A stretch of DNA of 64,000 nt, taken from the NCBI RefSeq assembly GCF_040958095.1, contig NC_091169.1, positions 9,303,293 through 9,367,292 on the forward strand, in the 5' to 3' direction. Origin of the DNA: Procambarus clarkii (taxonomy: Eukaryota > Arthropoda > Malacostraca > Decapoda > Cambaridae). Position numbers and translations under genes: made by a program. The first letter of the stretch is position 1. Each line of letters begins with the position of its first letter. The notes under the pieces were generated by a model, which was not told the DNA's origin, did no database searches, and worked only from the letters and a program-made list of their open reading frames with translations. Below are positions 54,401 through 64,000 of this stretch, piece by piece.

Positions 54401-55294
54401 TTGTACCTTGCCAACGGCCTAAACCCCATCATCGTCCCTGAGGCCAGACTCGCTGCCTTTCCTACCACCATAGGGACTGCCACAAGGATGACCTCAACCT
54501 CAGACTCCAGCTTCACCCAAGACCCAGGCTGCACAAACGGAGACACCTTCCACTCCATCTCCCAATACTCCCACACCATCACCATCACAGTCGTCGTACT
54601 CACCAATGTACTGTCTACACCTACAAGCAACACCACCAATGCTCCCATGGCAGCAGCAACAATAACTACACAATACCAGAACCCAACCCCAGGCTGATCG
54701 AACGAAGACTAAATCACCGGCTCCAGTTGACGCTTCGGACTCTTCAGGCTAGGAAAGCGCAGTAGGAGCTCCATCGCTACACTATCCCTACAACACCTAC
54801 TCCCTACAAGACTTCCTCGTGAAGGCCTCCTCACCAAACTTCAACGACAGCGCTGCTATGTCAACTCGAAGTATGTCTCAGATGAAGAAAAAACAGAAGC
54901 CCCAGAAGTGCGAGAAAACTTCCAGAACTCGGACACATCCACCTGCAGCTGAATAAAAAAGCCTGAAGGCAGGAGTCAGAGGAAGAACCAAAACTGAGGC
55001 GTCTCCAACTAACGCCTACACACCATGGTACTCTCCAACTTGCTTCAAGCTCTGGCACAGACTTGCCAAGCCCATCCAGCCTACCACGCCTCCACCCGCC
55101 GCCCAAGGACATGTCAGAAGAACAAAACCAAGATCAAGAACCATGACAAAACCTCGACGTCAATGCACGATGAACAGTCCACCGAACTTTTTAACCTCGT
55201 TCCACATCCGCATCCTCCTCAAGAATTTTAACTCCCCATCCTTCTTCGTTCTCCTAACGTCTCCAAACCCTTTGGACATTGAAGTGAAGCACCT
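54401..55294. other. Unrecognised sequence, left flank of the Mag-like element
   Basis: C- and A-rich; frames are open for up to ~100 codons but broken and without motifs. Its continuation is at 60825-61330 on the other side of the LTR element. Confidence 0.4.
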
Positions 55295-55494
55295 GTGGTG
55301 TTGTATGTTGCTGAGGAAGTCTTGGTTGGTATAAAGCCATTGCTTCGTTACTGTTCTAATACTTATAAAAGATACATGACTAGCAGCTTCCAAGCTTGGC
55401 GGGCGTCCTGTACGCTCTCTATTGTTTATCTACTGCTGGCGTATGAAACGGCAGCGCATACAAACGGGTGGCGCCGTTTGCTATGAACATGACA
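55295..55494 (-). mobile_element. 3' LTR of the Mag-like Gypsy element
   Basis: 200 bp, TGTGGTGTTG ... GAACATGACA on the plus strand (TG...CA both ways), matching 60616-60824. A minus-strand polypurine tract (AAAAGGAGGGA) abuts its inner side at 55495-55505. The outer flank is GCACC (55290-55294). Confidence 0.88.
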
Positions 55495-55819
55495 TCCCTC
55501 CTTTTCTTTAAAAAGAATGAATACAGGATGTCTACCATGCTTGTAGCACAAAGCAAAGTTATTGACATGAAGTAAGCTATTAACATATCAAAAGATGTTG
55601 CATACATTTAACATTAATTAAGCACACAAAGAATTTAAACAACTTAATCTTTACCACACAGGATTTCAATGTTAAAAATACATATGCAATGTTAAACAAA
55701 CATGAAAGAAACTGTAATACAAAGATACAAAATATTGAATGAGAGATCTGCATTATTCAAACAATATTAAATTTAATTTAGCATAATAAGTAAAAACTTT
55801 GCATTACAAAAGAACACAA

Positions 55820-56498
55820 TTAATCATCAAATCGTGTAGGGCGTGTAACATGACGTTTAGGACGAGAGTCCCCAAATATAAGAATATCCCTTGATGAATT
55901 GTTTGTTGGGTTATAAGTCATTTTTTCTTTTTCTTTTGCACGACTTTGTACTTCATCATTTTCTACACTAGTTGGAATCACTTTGAAATAAGCCATATTA
56001 CGTGTTATACTATGATCTCTATTACTAGCTGTTACCATAGTTCCTTTTACACTAATCACTTTATATGGTTTTGTATCATACGGCATATCTAGCTTTCCCT
56101 CTTTTTTTCTTTTTAACTAGAACAGTGTCTCCAACCTTTATGAATTGTTCCTTTGCACGTTGATCATGAGCAATTTTCATTTTGCCCTTGGTTAGTGCAT
56201 CCTTCTGAGCGAGACGTTTATCCGTTACCTCGGCTGGCATGACGGGTAGTGCGATCCTCATAGGACGTCCAAATAAAAGTTCACCAGGCGACTTGCCCAG
56301 TGTTCCATGTGGTGTTGCACGGTAGTTCCTGAGAAAAGCATACATAGCTTGTTTCCAGGATCGTCCTTCGGCATGAGCACAGCGTACCGCTTTCATGAGA
56401 GGTTGCATGAATCTCCTGACTTCTCCATTTGCTTGAGGATGTAGTGGCATCACACGGCGGTGTTTGAATCCAATATGCTCAGCAAAGTTGACGAAGTC
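55820..56498 (-). pseudogene. Mag-like Gypsy: integrase C-terminal half
   Basis: Minus strand: after a stop at 56499 the frame continues DFVNFAEHIGFKHRRVMPLH, PQANGEVRRFMQPLMKAV (region of the third catalytic acidic residue, E in NGE), RNYRATPHGTLGKSPGELLF and GDTVLVKKKKRGK. Then, after further breaks, it reads PYKVISVKGTMVTASNRDHS and a terminal RPTRFDD. Integrase inserts the cDNA into the host genome. Confidence 0.87.
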
Positions 56499-57931
56499 TT
56501 ATCCATTGAATGGTGGTCCATTGTCCGTCATTACAACTTCAATAATGCCAAAGTTTGAAAAGATCTTGTTGAGTTTCGGGATGAAGGCCTTTGCAGATGT
56601 GGAAGTGATGATTTCTACTTCTGGATAACGTGAGTGATCATCAATGACTACCATCAAGTACTCTCCAGTTGGTAGTGGTCCGCAGAAGTCCATTGATACT
56701 TCCGTCCATGGTGCAGCAGGTAGTGGTGAAGGTTGTAGAGGTGTTGGTCTTGAAGTATCCACGGCAGCTTGGCAAGGGACACAGGCATCATGCATGTCCT
56801 TTGCTTGACGATCAATGCCAGGAAACCACACCTTTTCTCGTAGCAGCTGTTTGGTCCTAACAAGACCTTGGTGTCCTTGATGTGCAAGCTTCAGAGCACG
56901 TTGCTGGAGAACAGCTGGAATGACCATACGAGTACCTCGCAGCACGGTGTCGCGTTGTTGCGTAACACTTAATTCTGTCTGGATGCGTTCAAGTGCTCTA
57001 AATGCATCTTGGTCAACTCCTGAGGGTGGGATGCGTGGAAACTTTTTCTTAGTCAACACATCCACTGTTGCTTGCAAAGTTGGGTCCTCTAGGGTTGCAG
57101 TACGGATTACATCAAGAGTAAGAGCCTTAGGGACTGCATCACAGGTTACAGAGTGTACATATTCCTCGGCAACTTGCTGATGCTTGGTGATGGTGAAACT
57201 GTTGGCAGGATGTCGACTGATGTAATCAGCGGGATTGCCTGCACCCGGCTTGTATTTCACCGTAAAGTTGTATGGTTGCAGACGAAGAGCCCATCTCTCA
57301 ATGCGAGCTGGTGGTTTGGACTTTGGATTATTGAAGATGGTCTCCAACGGTTTGTGGTCAGTGACTATCGTGGTGAAGGGTGCACCAAGCAGATACACAT
57401 AGAAGTGTTCACAGCCCCATACAAGAGCAAGAGCTTCTTTCTCTGTCTGACTGTATCGTTGCTCAACATCTGTGAAAGAACGGCTGGTGTAGGCAATTTT
57501 GCTAGCATCCACTCTGGAATCTGGTTGACCAGGTTCGTGTTGGGCTAAAACAGCACCTAAACCAACAGGACTAGCATCCACCGTTAACTCAGTGTCCATT
57601 GATGAATCAAAGTATGCAGCAGTCGCATTCTCTACTAGTGCATCTTTCACAGCATCAAATGCATTTTGTTCGATATCATTCCAGTACGATGATGCATTTT
57701 TCTTCAGGAGCTCACGTAGAGGCTTAGTAATGGTAGCAAAATCTGGAATGAAGCGAGAACAGTAGTTTGCCATTCCCAGAAAACTATGTACTTCAGTGGA
57801 TGTTGAAGGAGGTGCAGCATTCTTGATATCTGCAACTTTCTTAGGATCTGGAGACAGACCTTTGTCACTAAGTACATGTCCAAAGAATTCAATTTTACGT
57901 TGATTGAACTCACATTTTGCTCGGCTTAGCG
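56499..57931 (-). pseudogene. Mag-like Gypsy: RT end, RNase H and integrase N-terminal half
   Basis: Minus-strand frame. EFFGHVLSDKGLSPDPKKV and FLGMANYCSRFIPDFA belong to the RT connection; RNase H has LTVDASPVGLGAVLAQ, YSQTEKEALALVWGCEHFYV and TDHKPLETIFNNP. The integrase zinc finger is HQGHQGLVRTKQLL ... CVPC, and its catalytic core starts at MDFCGPLPTGEYLMVVIDDH and TDNGPPFNG, where a stop interrupts. The domain order RT-RNaseH-IN is that of Gypsy elements, and the motif variants are those of the Mag/K02A2.6-like branch. Confidence 0.93.
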
Positions 57932-59063
57932 TCAGATTCTTTTCTCGTAAGCGTTGTAATGTTGCACGAGAAGAGCTTTGTTATGTTCAGCTTGGGTACG
58001 GCCATAAACAATGATGTCATCAGACATGTTGTCAGCATTAGGTATATCTTGCAATACCTGGCTGATGATGTGCTGGAATACCTCGGCAGCACTGTTGATA
58101 CCCAAACTCAGGCGCTTGTACCTATACAGACCTCGATGAAGACGTTGTGATGCAGCGACTCTCATCATCAAGTTCAAGCTCATAATAGCCCTTGTTTAAA
58201 TCTAACTTGCTAAATACAGTTGCACCATTCAAGCGGTAAATCATATCATCTACAGTGGGTGTAGGATGGCGTTCACGCATTATTGCCTTGTTGGGAACAC
58301 GCATGTCCGCACAAATGCGTATCTCATCTGGATTCTTCGACTTTGGTGGAGTGACAACTGGGCTTACCCATGGTGTTGGGCCTGTTACTGGTTCAATGAT
58401 ATCTAGTTCCATCAGCCTATCCAGTTCGGCATCGACTTTCTTGCGAATATGGAATGGCTGTCGGCGATGTGGTTGGGCAACTGGAATTACAACTGGGTTG
58501 ATATGCAGATGTACTTTGCTATCAGTATAACAACCTATGGATTCAAATCGATCAGAAAATTCACCAACAATTGCATCAACATTGTTTGCAGAGTCCACTG
58601 CTACAGCATTAGAAAGCTGAAGTAGCCCCAATTTGGTTGAAGTTTTGTAACTGAGTAGAGACTCCTTTGCATTCCTAACAACATGGAATGTAGTAATGAG
58701 CATTGCATTCTTTGACTTAATCTCTGCAGTGAAAGTTCCAATCACTGGCAAGGCTACCTTTGAAGCATAGGCAGTGGCTTTGCCATTATAGTTCTTAAGC
58801 TTTGGGAACTGATTTTTAAATTTCTCATAGTGGCACTCAGCAATGGTGTCAATGTTTGATCCAGTGTCAATGAGAACTTTGAGACAAATACCAACAATGT
58901 ATACAATAGTCTCTGGGGTTGTTTGGAAGATCATTCCATTCTGTGATTGATTGTACTCCATAAGTATAATCACATTCACTGTCATCTGAGACTGGCTGAA
59001 ATGACATGTTGTCTTGTACATTATTAACATTCTGGATACGAGGTGCAATATAGCGTTTGCCAC
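57932..59063 (-). pseudogene. Mag-like Gypsy: protease and reverse transcriptase
   Basis: Protease motif VLIDTGSNIDTIAE near 58880-58850, then the RT: ELDIIEPVTGPTPWVSPVV, IRICADMRVPNKAIMRERHP, FSKLDLNKGYYELELDDESR (motif A), a frameshift near 58125-58180, LYRYKRLSLGINSAAEVFQH (motif B) and NMSDDIIVYG (catalytic SDD, usual for Mag). The shift between ESR and GLYRYKR and another near 57905-57935 disable it. Confidence 0.93.
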
Positions 59064-59970
59064 CTCGACACCTATGACCTGACCCTCGTACAGTACTTTT
59101 ATTCATTGACTGTGGTTTCTTTAGTGCGGAACGGCACATAGCACCAAAATGACCTAGTTTTCCACACTCATAGCACTTCTTATCTTGAGCAGGACAAACA
59201 TTACCTTGGTGTGGGTAGTCTCCTCCACAAATGTAACATTTATTGTTGACATCCTCTGATGTGGGTCGTTGTGACTGCTTGAGTCTTGTTCCTTGACCCC
59301 AGTTGTGATGTGGTTCTCGGCTCAACTTGCTGTTGGGTTTGCCATGATATCTTCTTTGATCACGGTGTCTTCCCTGAACCTTACGTACCTCATCACTGTT
59401 AGTAACAGTGGCAGAACCGTTGTTGGCACTGCACTCCATGACACGAGAATCACGTGCACCATCTTCCATTCGACGAGCAATATCCAGTATCTAGGTAAGA
59501 GAACTTTCATCATCAACAAGTTCTAGAGCTCTTCGACGGAGACGTGTAGATGTGCATGTTTAAATTATTTGCTGTTTGATTTCTTTGTCAACATCAGCAA
59601 ACTCACAATGGGCTGCTAAACCCTGCAGACGTGTGTGGTATTGATCTACAGTTTCATTAGAGAGTTGTTTGGCTCTCCTGAAAGGCATAATTTCCATAGC
59701 AGTGTTTTGTCTAGGTTTGAAATGTTCAGTTAATTTGGCTTTGGCAATGTCATAATCTTTGGCACCACCAGTGTCTTTCAGTGTATCAAAGATGTCACAA
59801 ACTCTATCACCTACATAATGAAGTAGAAAGGCACGCTTTCTTTCAGCACTTTTGATGTCTGAAACTATCAACAAATTCTCAAACCTTTTAAGCCATTTGA
59901 CCCACCTCTGTGACAGGTTTGTCTGGTCACAGTCAGGATCAAATGCAGGAAACTGAGGTATATTTGGCAT
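58867..59970 (-). pseudogene. Mag-like Gypsy: gag
   Basis: Starts MPNIPQFPAFDPDCDQTNLS at 59970. The capsid-like part has RWVKWLKRFENLLIVSDIKS and FKPRQNTAMEIMPFRRAKQL. Two stops (~59560 and ~59490) break it, after which two knuckles follow, CYICGGDYPHQGNVC and CYECGKLGHFGAMC. Gag packages the RNA. The 59990-60615 leader contains a 20-bp tandem repeat (AGCATTGGGTAGCACAC) at ~60430-60505. Confidence 0.88.
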
Positions 59971-60597
59971 TTTTACTGTATAAAAGTAAACTTATCACTT
60001 CAATGTTCCTCAGAATACTAAACACTTATTGCACTGTATATATTATTTAAGAATTCACTGTAGTTACTTTAATTTTGCAAAGCACACAAGCATTTTAATG
60101 CAAAAGTTCACAACGGTGCAAAATACAGCAGCAACTGACCTCTTACCTCGCCTTGTGTACATGTGGTGTTGCTCCTACTCCCAGCTGCACAGCAGTTGGC
60201 ACAGCAGTTGGCACAGCAATTGTTGTTTGATGAGCTTTCAGCACTGTCTACACAGCAGACAGTTCACAGCATCACCAGCATGAAGAATTGTGTAGCACAG
60301 AGCGTCGTTTCGTACACAAAACATCGGGTTTTGTACACAGCATCAAAGCGGCGTTTTTGTGCACAGCATCGGCAGATATCGCAGATTCCTCAGTGCACAG
60401 CTTCAGTCAGCAGATAGCTTGGTTAGCACACAGCATTGGGAAGCACCCAGCATTGGGTAGCACACAGCATTGGGTAGCACACAGCATTGGGTAGCACAGC
60501 ATTGGAATGGTGCTCACAGACAGCGCGACTTCTCCTCCGGGGCGAGACAGCATGCTTCTTCCTTGTGTTCAGAGCTGAACAAATACCTGCGTTCACA

Positions 60598-60615
60598 TCC
60601 CATCCTCGTCGCCAG
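60598..60615 (-). promoter_or_regulatory. Primer-binding site of the Mag-like element
   Basis: The minus strand reads CTGGCGACGAGGATGGGA directly after the 5' LTR; TGGCGAC fits a tRNA CCA-end complement. The tRNA was not assigned. Confidence 0.7.
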
Positions 60616-60824
60616 TGTGGTGTTGTGTGTTGCTAGGGAAATCTTGGTTGTAGGGTTGATATAAAGCCATTGCTTGGTTATTGACTTTAATACTTATAAA
60701 TGATACATGACTAGCAGCTTCCAAGCTAGGCGGGCGTCCTGTACGCTCTCTATTGTTTATCTACTGCTGGCGTATGAAACGCAGCACATACAAACGGATG
60801 GTGCCGTTTGCTATGAACATGACA
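60616..60824 (-). mobile_element. 5' LTR of the Mag-like Gypsy element
   Basis: 209 bp, similar to the 3' LTR but with small indels and substitutions, so insertion is not recent. Followed by GCACC (60825-60829), identical to the left flank, proving one integration event spanning 55295-60824 (5,530 bp). Confidence 0.88.
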
Positions 60825-61330
60825 GCACCCAGTCCAGGCTGACCCCTAAGAGGAAGAAGAATCAGACGTACAGCTCAAACAAAACCAGGAAACCATCATC
60901 TCAAGACGCAACAGAAGTCAAATTCAGAGACATTGCCTTTGGGTGGAGACGCTCCCGACCCCAAAGAAGACAGACGTCCTTGCTATGTCCTCTACATCGC
61001 AGGCGACTTCAGAGGAAATGCTGGTCCCAAACTGCAACTGGCACACAAGTGCGACTGGATCATCAGTACCAGAAACACTGTCAAATACCCGCACCCATGT
61101 TCGTTCACGCCTACACCATGTCACGGGGGGGGGGGGGGGGGGGGGGAGGGGCTGGGGCTCCGCTAGTAAGGGGCTGCTAGGGGCTCAGAAGGCAGAATAC
61201 TCAGCCCCTCCGACTCTAGGGACTCACCAGAGTCTCCTGGTCCCACAGGAGAGGACCAGTAATACCCACCATTGCAGGTCTTTGCCCCCACCACTGGGAG
61301 AGTGCCACTGATTCACCCTGGGAGCCATTA
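60825..61330. other. Right flank of the Mag-like element, with a 22-G run
   Basis: Continuation of the unrecognised sequence at 54401-55294. It holds an uninterrupted G run at 61125-61146, of uncertain length because such runs sequence poorly. No gene seen. Confidence 0.5.
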
Positions 61331-64000
61331 CCTTGGATCACATATGGACAAACATAACAGCTCCCCTTGTATCTGGTATAATCTACGACAGAACAACTGA
61401 CCACTATCCTACCTTTCTCATAGCGAACATAGACAACACCACCAAAAAGCAAGAAACTTTCATTTAGGTTACACAGTGAATCAGCTTTAGGCAATCTTAC
61501 AAATGCACTTCACAATATTAACTGGGATTCTGAATTCAATAATACCCAGGATATAAATTCATTAGCTAACCTCTTCCTCTCCAAAACTCTAAGCCTCTAC
61601 AACCTTCATTGTCCCCTTCTTACCAAGCAAGTAACTGACAAAAGATTAAACAATCCATGGCTCACAAGTGGCATTCTCAACTCAATCAACAAGAAACATG
61701 AATATGAAAAGAAACTTAGGATTGGCCTTGTTTCAAAGGAAGTAGCTAAAAGGTACTCATCAATGCTTACCAGTATCATAAGAAAGGCAAAACTTGCATA
61801 TTATGTGAATAGATTCAATGAAGCAAAAGGCAACATGAAAAGCACATGGAAAACAATCTCTAGTATCCTAGGAACTAAACAACACTCACATAACCAAATA
61901 AAACTCTATAAGGATGGGAATACACCGTCAACTGATTTAGAAATGGCAAATGAATTTAACAGCTTCTTTTCATCGGTTGGTGCTAATCTTGCCAGTAAAA
62001 TCCCACAGACTCAGACACATATTAACACATATCTCTCAGGCAGCTATCCAAACTCTCTTCTCCTTTCACCAATCAGCCCGGCAGATGTTGTGTTCATCAT
62101 ACACTCTCTAAAAACCAAGGCAGGGAACACCAGTGAAATTCCGTCTATTGTATACAAGAGCGCCTCCCATGCCCTTGCCCCACCCATAGCTCTACTGTTC
62201 AACAAATCTATAGAGTGTCACATCTTCCCTGATATCCTTAAAAAAGCAAGAGTAACGCCAGTTCATAAAGGAGGCAATCTGGCGGACATAAACAATTATA
62301 GACCAATATCAAATCTACCCATTCTACCAAAAATATTTGAAAAAATTATTTACAAACAGCTCTATTCCTACCTCGTAAAATTCGACATACTCAGCCCCTG
62401 CCAGTTTGGCTTCCGGTCCCAAAAGAGCACCAATGATGCAATCATTAGTCTCCTTGATGTAATCTACTCAGCCCTTGACAAAAATGAGTTTCCGATTGGA
62501 CTCTTCTTTGACCTAAGAAAAGCCTTTGATACTGTCAATCACAACTACCTCTTACTTAAACTCCAGCATTATGGAATCCGAGGCCTTGCCCTTGACTACA
62601 TCCAATCCTATCTTAGTGACAGACACCAATGTATAACCATCAACGATACAACTTCTTCCACTCTACCAATTACCGTTGGAGTGCCACAGGGCAGCATCTT
62701 AGGACCTCTTCTATTTCTTATATATAACAATGATTTGCCTAATGTCTCTAATATTCTTAAACCTATATAGTTTGCTGACGATACTACCCTTATCTATTCA
62801 GACCCCAACCCACATACACTAAATAATGTTGTGAATAATGAATTAAAAAAAAGTCCACTTACGGATGTCAACTAACAAACTAACATTAAACATAGAAAAG
62901 ACTTACTACATCTTATTTGGAAGCAAATCGTCAAATGCAATTCAGCTACAGATAGACAACATTAACATCAGTAATAAAAATGATGGCAAGTTTCTTGGCC
63001 CATTCCTAGACAAGAGACTTAACTTCAGCACTCACATTCAACACATAACTAAGAAAGTCTCTAAGACAGTTGGTATACTCTCTAAAATAAGATATTATGT
63101 TCCTAACTCTGCTCTCCTCTCACTATATTATGCACTAATCTACCCCTATCTTAACTATGGTACCTGTGCATGGGGGTCTACCACTGCAAACCACCTTAAG
63201 TCCATCATCACCCAGCAAAAATCTGCTATCAGAATAATAACTAACTCTGCTTTCAGACAACACTCAGCTCCCTTGCTTAAATCCCTAAACTTGCTAAATA
63301 TTAACTCCCTCCACACATTCTCTTGTGTCAACTACATTTACAAAACCCTGTTCTTAAATGCAAACCATGCTCTGAAACTCTCCCTGGACAGATGTAATAG
63401 GACCCATTATCACCAAACCAGAATTAATATCTCTTTGATATCCCCAGGGTCAAACTTAATCTGTGTAAATACTCTATGCAAATTAAGGGACCTAGTCTAT
63501 GGAACTCACTCCCTAGTGAATTGAAAAGCTGTCAAACTTTTGCCTCATTTAAAAGCAAAACCAAAAAGTACCTAATTTCATCTTCGTAGTTTCCTACACT
63601 GAGCTTTAAATTTGCTCTGTATCTAGTGTTACCCAATCTCCCAATCTTTATGTAATATCAAACAACCTTATCATTATGTTCATTGCTGTCTTCTTTTATG
63701 TGCTAGCCATATGCTGTATTGTGCCTACCAATTTTTGTCAACTACCATTCAAGCAGTCATTGCAATCAATCTGAGCTACCTATGTGCTTTAATATACCTA
63801 CAATTTTCTCTCATCCTTTATTTTTTTTTCTTGCCTTGTAACTGTTATCATTTTTTATAAATTTTGCAAGTATTTACCCACTTAAAAATTTTTTAGATTA
63901 AGAACCTCCCCGAAACGCTGCGCATACTAGTGGCTTTACAAAATTGTAATTACTATATTATGTATCCTCACAATCCCAATAAAATCCCAAATCCCAAATA
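61331..64000 (+). pseudogene. CR1/Jockey-type LINE ORF2 (5'-truncated)
   Basis: Begins in the last part of the apurinic-type endonuclease: LDHIWTNITAPLVSGIIYDR followed by TTDHYPTFL (catalytic TDHYP). The RT follows: MANEFNSFFSSVGANLA, ARVTPVHKGGNLADINNYRP, ISNLPILPKIFEKI, GLFFDLRKAFDTVNHNYLL (motif A), VGVPQGSILGPLLFLIYNND (motif B), then a stop and FADDTTLIYSD (catalytic box). Then TLNIEKTYYILFG, KFLGPFLDKRLNFSTHI and YALIYPYLNYGTCAWGS of the thumb. Stops at ~61467, ~62767 and a shift at ~62850. The 3' end has AATAAAATCCCAAATCCCAA, a short tandem tail running to the window edge. Confidence 0.88.

Noticed and set aside
61125-61146. 22-G run as a functional G-quadruplex
   Set aside because: Homopolymer length is unreliable in assemblies and there is no gene context to support a role.

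Overview
This is a eukaryotic, almost purely repetitive window. The best guess is a large-genome crustacean, probably a decapod. The reasons are long (TA)n tracts throughout, arthropod-type TTAGG pentamers inside a repeated element, abundant Penelope-like elements, and Mag-like and other Gypsy-like LTR elements. The taxonomic call is inference. Only one piece of ordinary host coding sequence is convincing: a single 99-nt ankyrin-repeat exon at 12088-12186. Nearly everything else is transposable elements in various states of decay, nested in each other, plus satellites and microsatellites.

Left part (1-12 kb): a cluster of ~389-bp inverted-repeat elements (MITEs) that carry telomere-like TTAGG/CCTAA runs and always sit in (TA)n tracts; tRNA-derived SINE units of 260 bp in inverted arrangement; a fragment of a restriction-like-endonuclease LINE; a minus-strand Penelope-like element whose GIY-YIG domain is split by a 3,062-bp non-coding insert with TG...CA ends and a 5-bp target duplication; and a 40-bp minisatellite. 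Next comes the ankyrin exon, whose 5' splice site has been amplified into a 21-bp minisatellite holding 71 consecutive donor-like GTAAG sites (12187-13662).

Middle part (14-31.5 kb): an RNase H-bearing I-type LINE carrying a SINE and odd hairpin duplications; a duplicated pyrimidine-rich repeat; a second restriction-endonuclease LINE; a 2.4-kb inverted dimer of a Penelope-like element; and a 3-kb palindrome built from 260-bp SINE units, seven in one orientation and four in the other.

Right part (31.5-64 kb): a Gypsy-like LTR element retaining gag but with a mutated protease and no polymerase; a near-complete Penelope-like element (reverse transcriptase plus GIY-YIG endonuclease) with an inverted copy of its terminal region at the 5' side; more TTAGG MITEs; the best-preserved restriction-endonuclease LINE (42.6-45.7 kb); a decayed hAT transposase of the KIAA1586 type, split by a LINE fragment that is itself split by a 996-bp solo LTR, and by a 371-bp foldback MITE with an 8-bp target duplication; a complete but inactivated Mag-like Gypsy element with both LTRs and a 5-bp target duplication (55295-60824); and a CR1/Jockey-type LINE running to the window end.

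No element here looks intact enough to be autonomous; the Penelope-like element at 38.5-41.5 kb and the LINE at 42.6-45.7 kb come closest. There is no operon-like or defence-like system. The features most worth a second look are the amplified splice-donor array, the SINE-unit palindrome, the TTAGG-bearing MITE family, the hammerhead-like hairpins at Penelope termini, and the well-resolved nested insertions.
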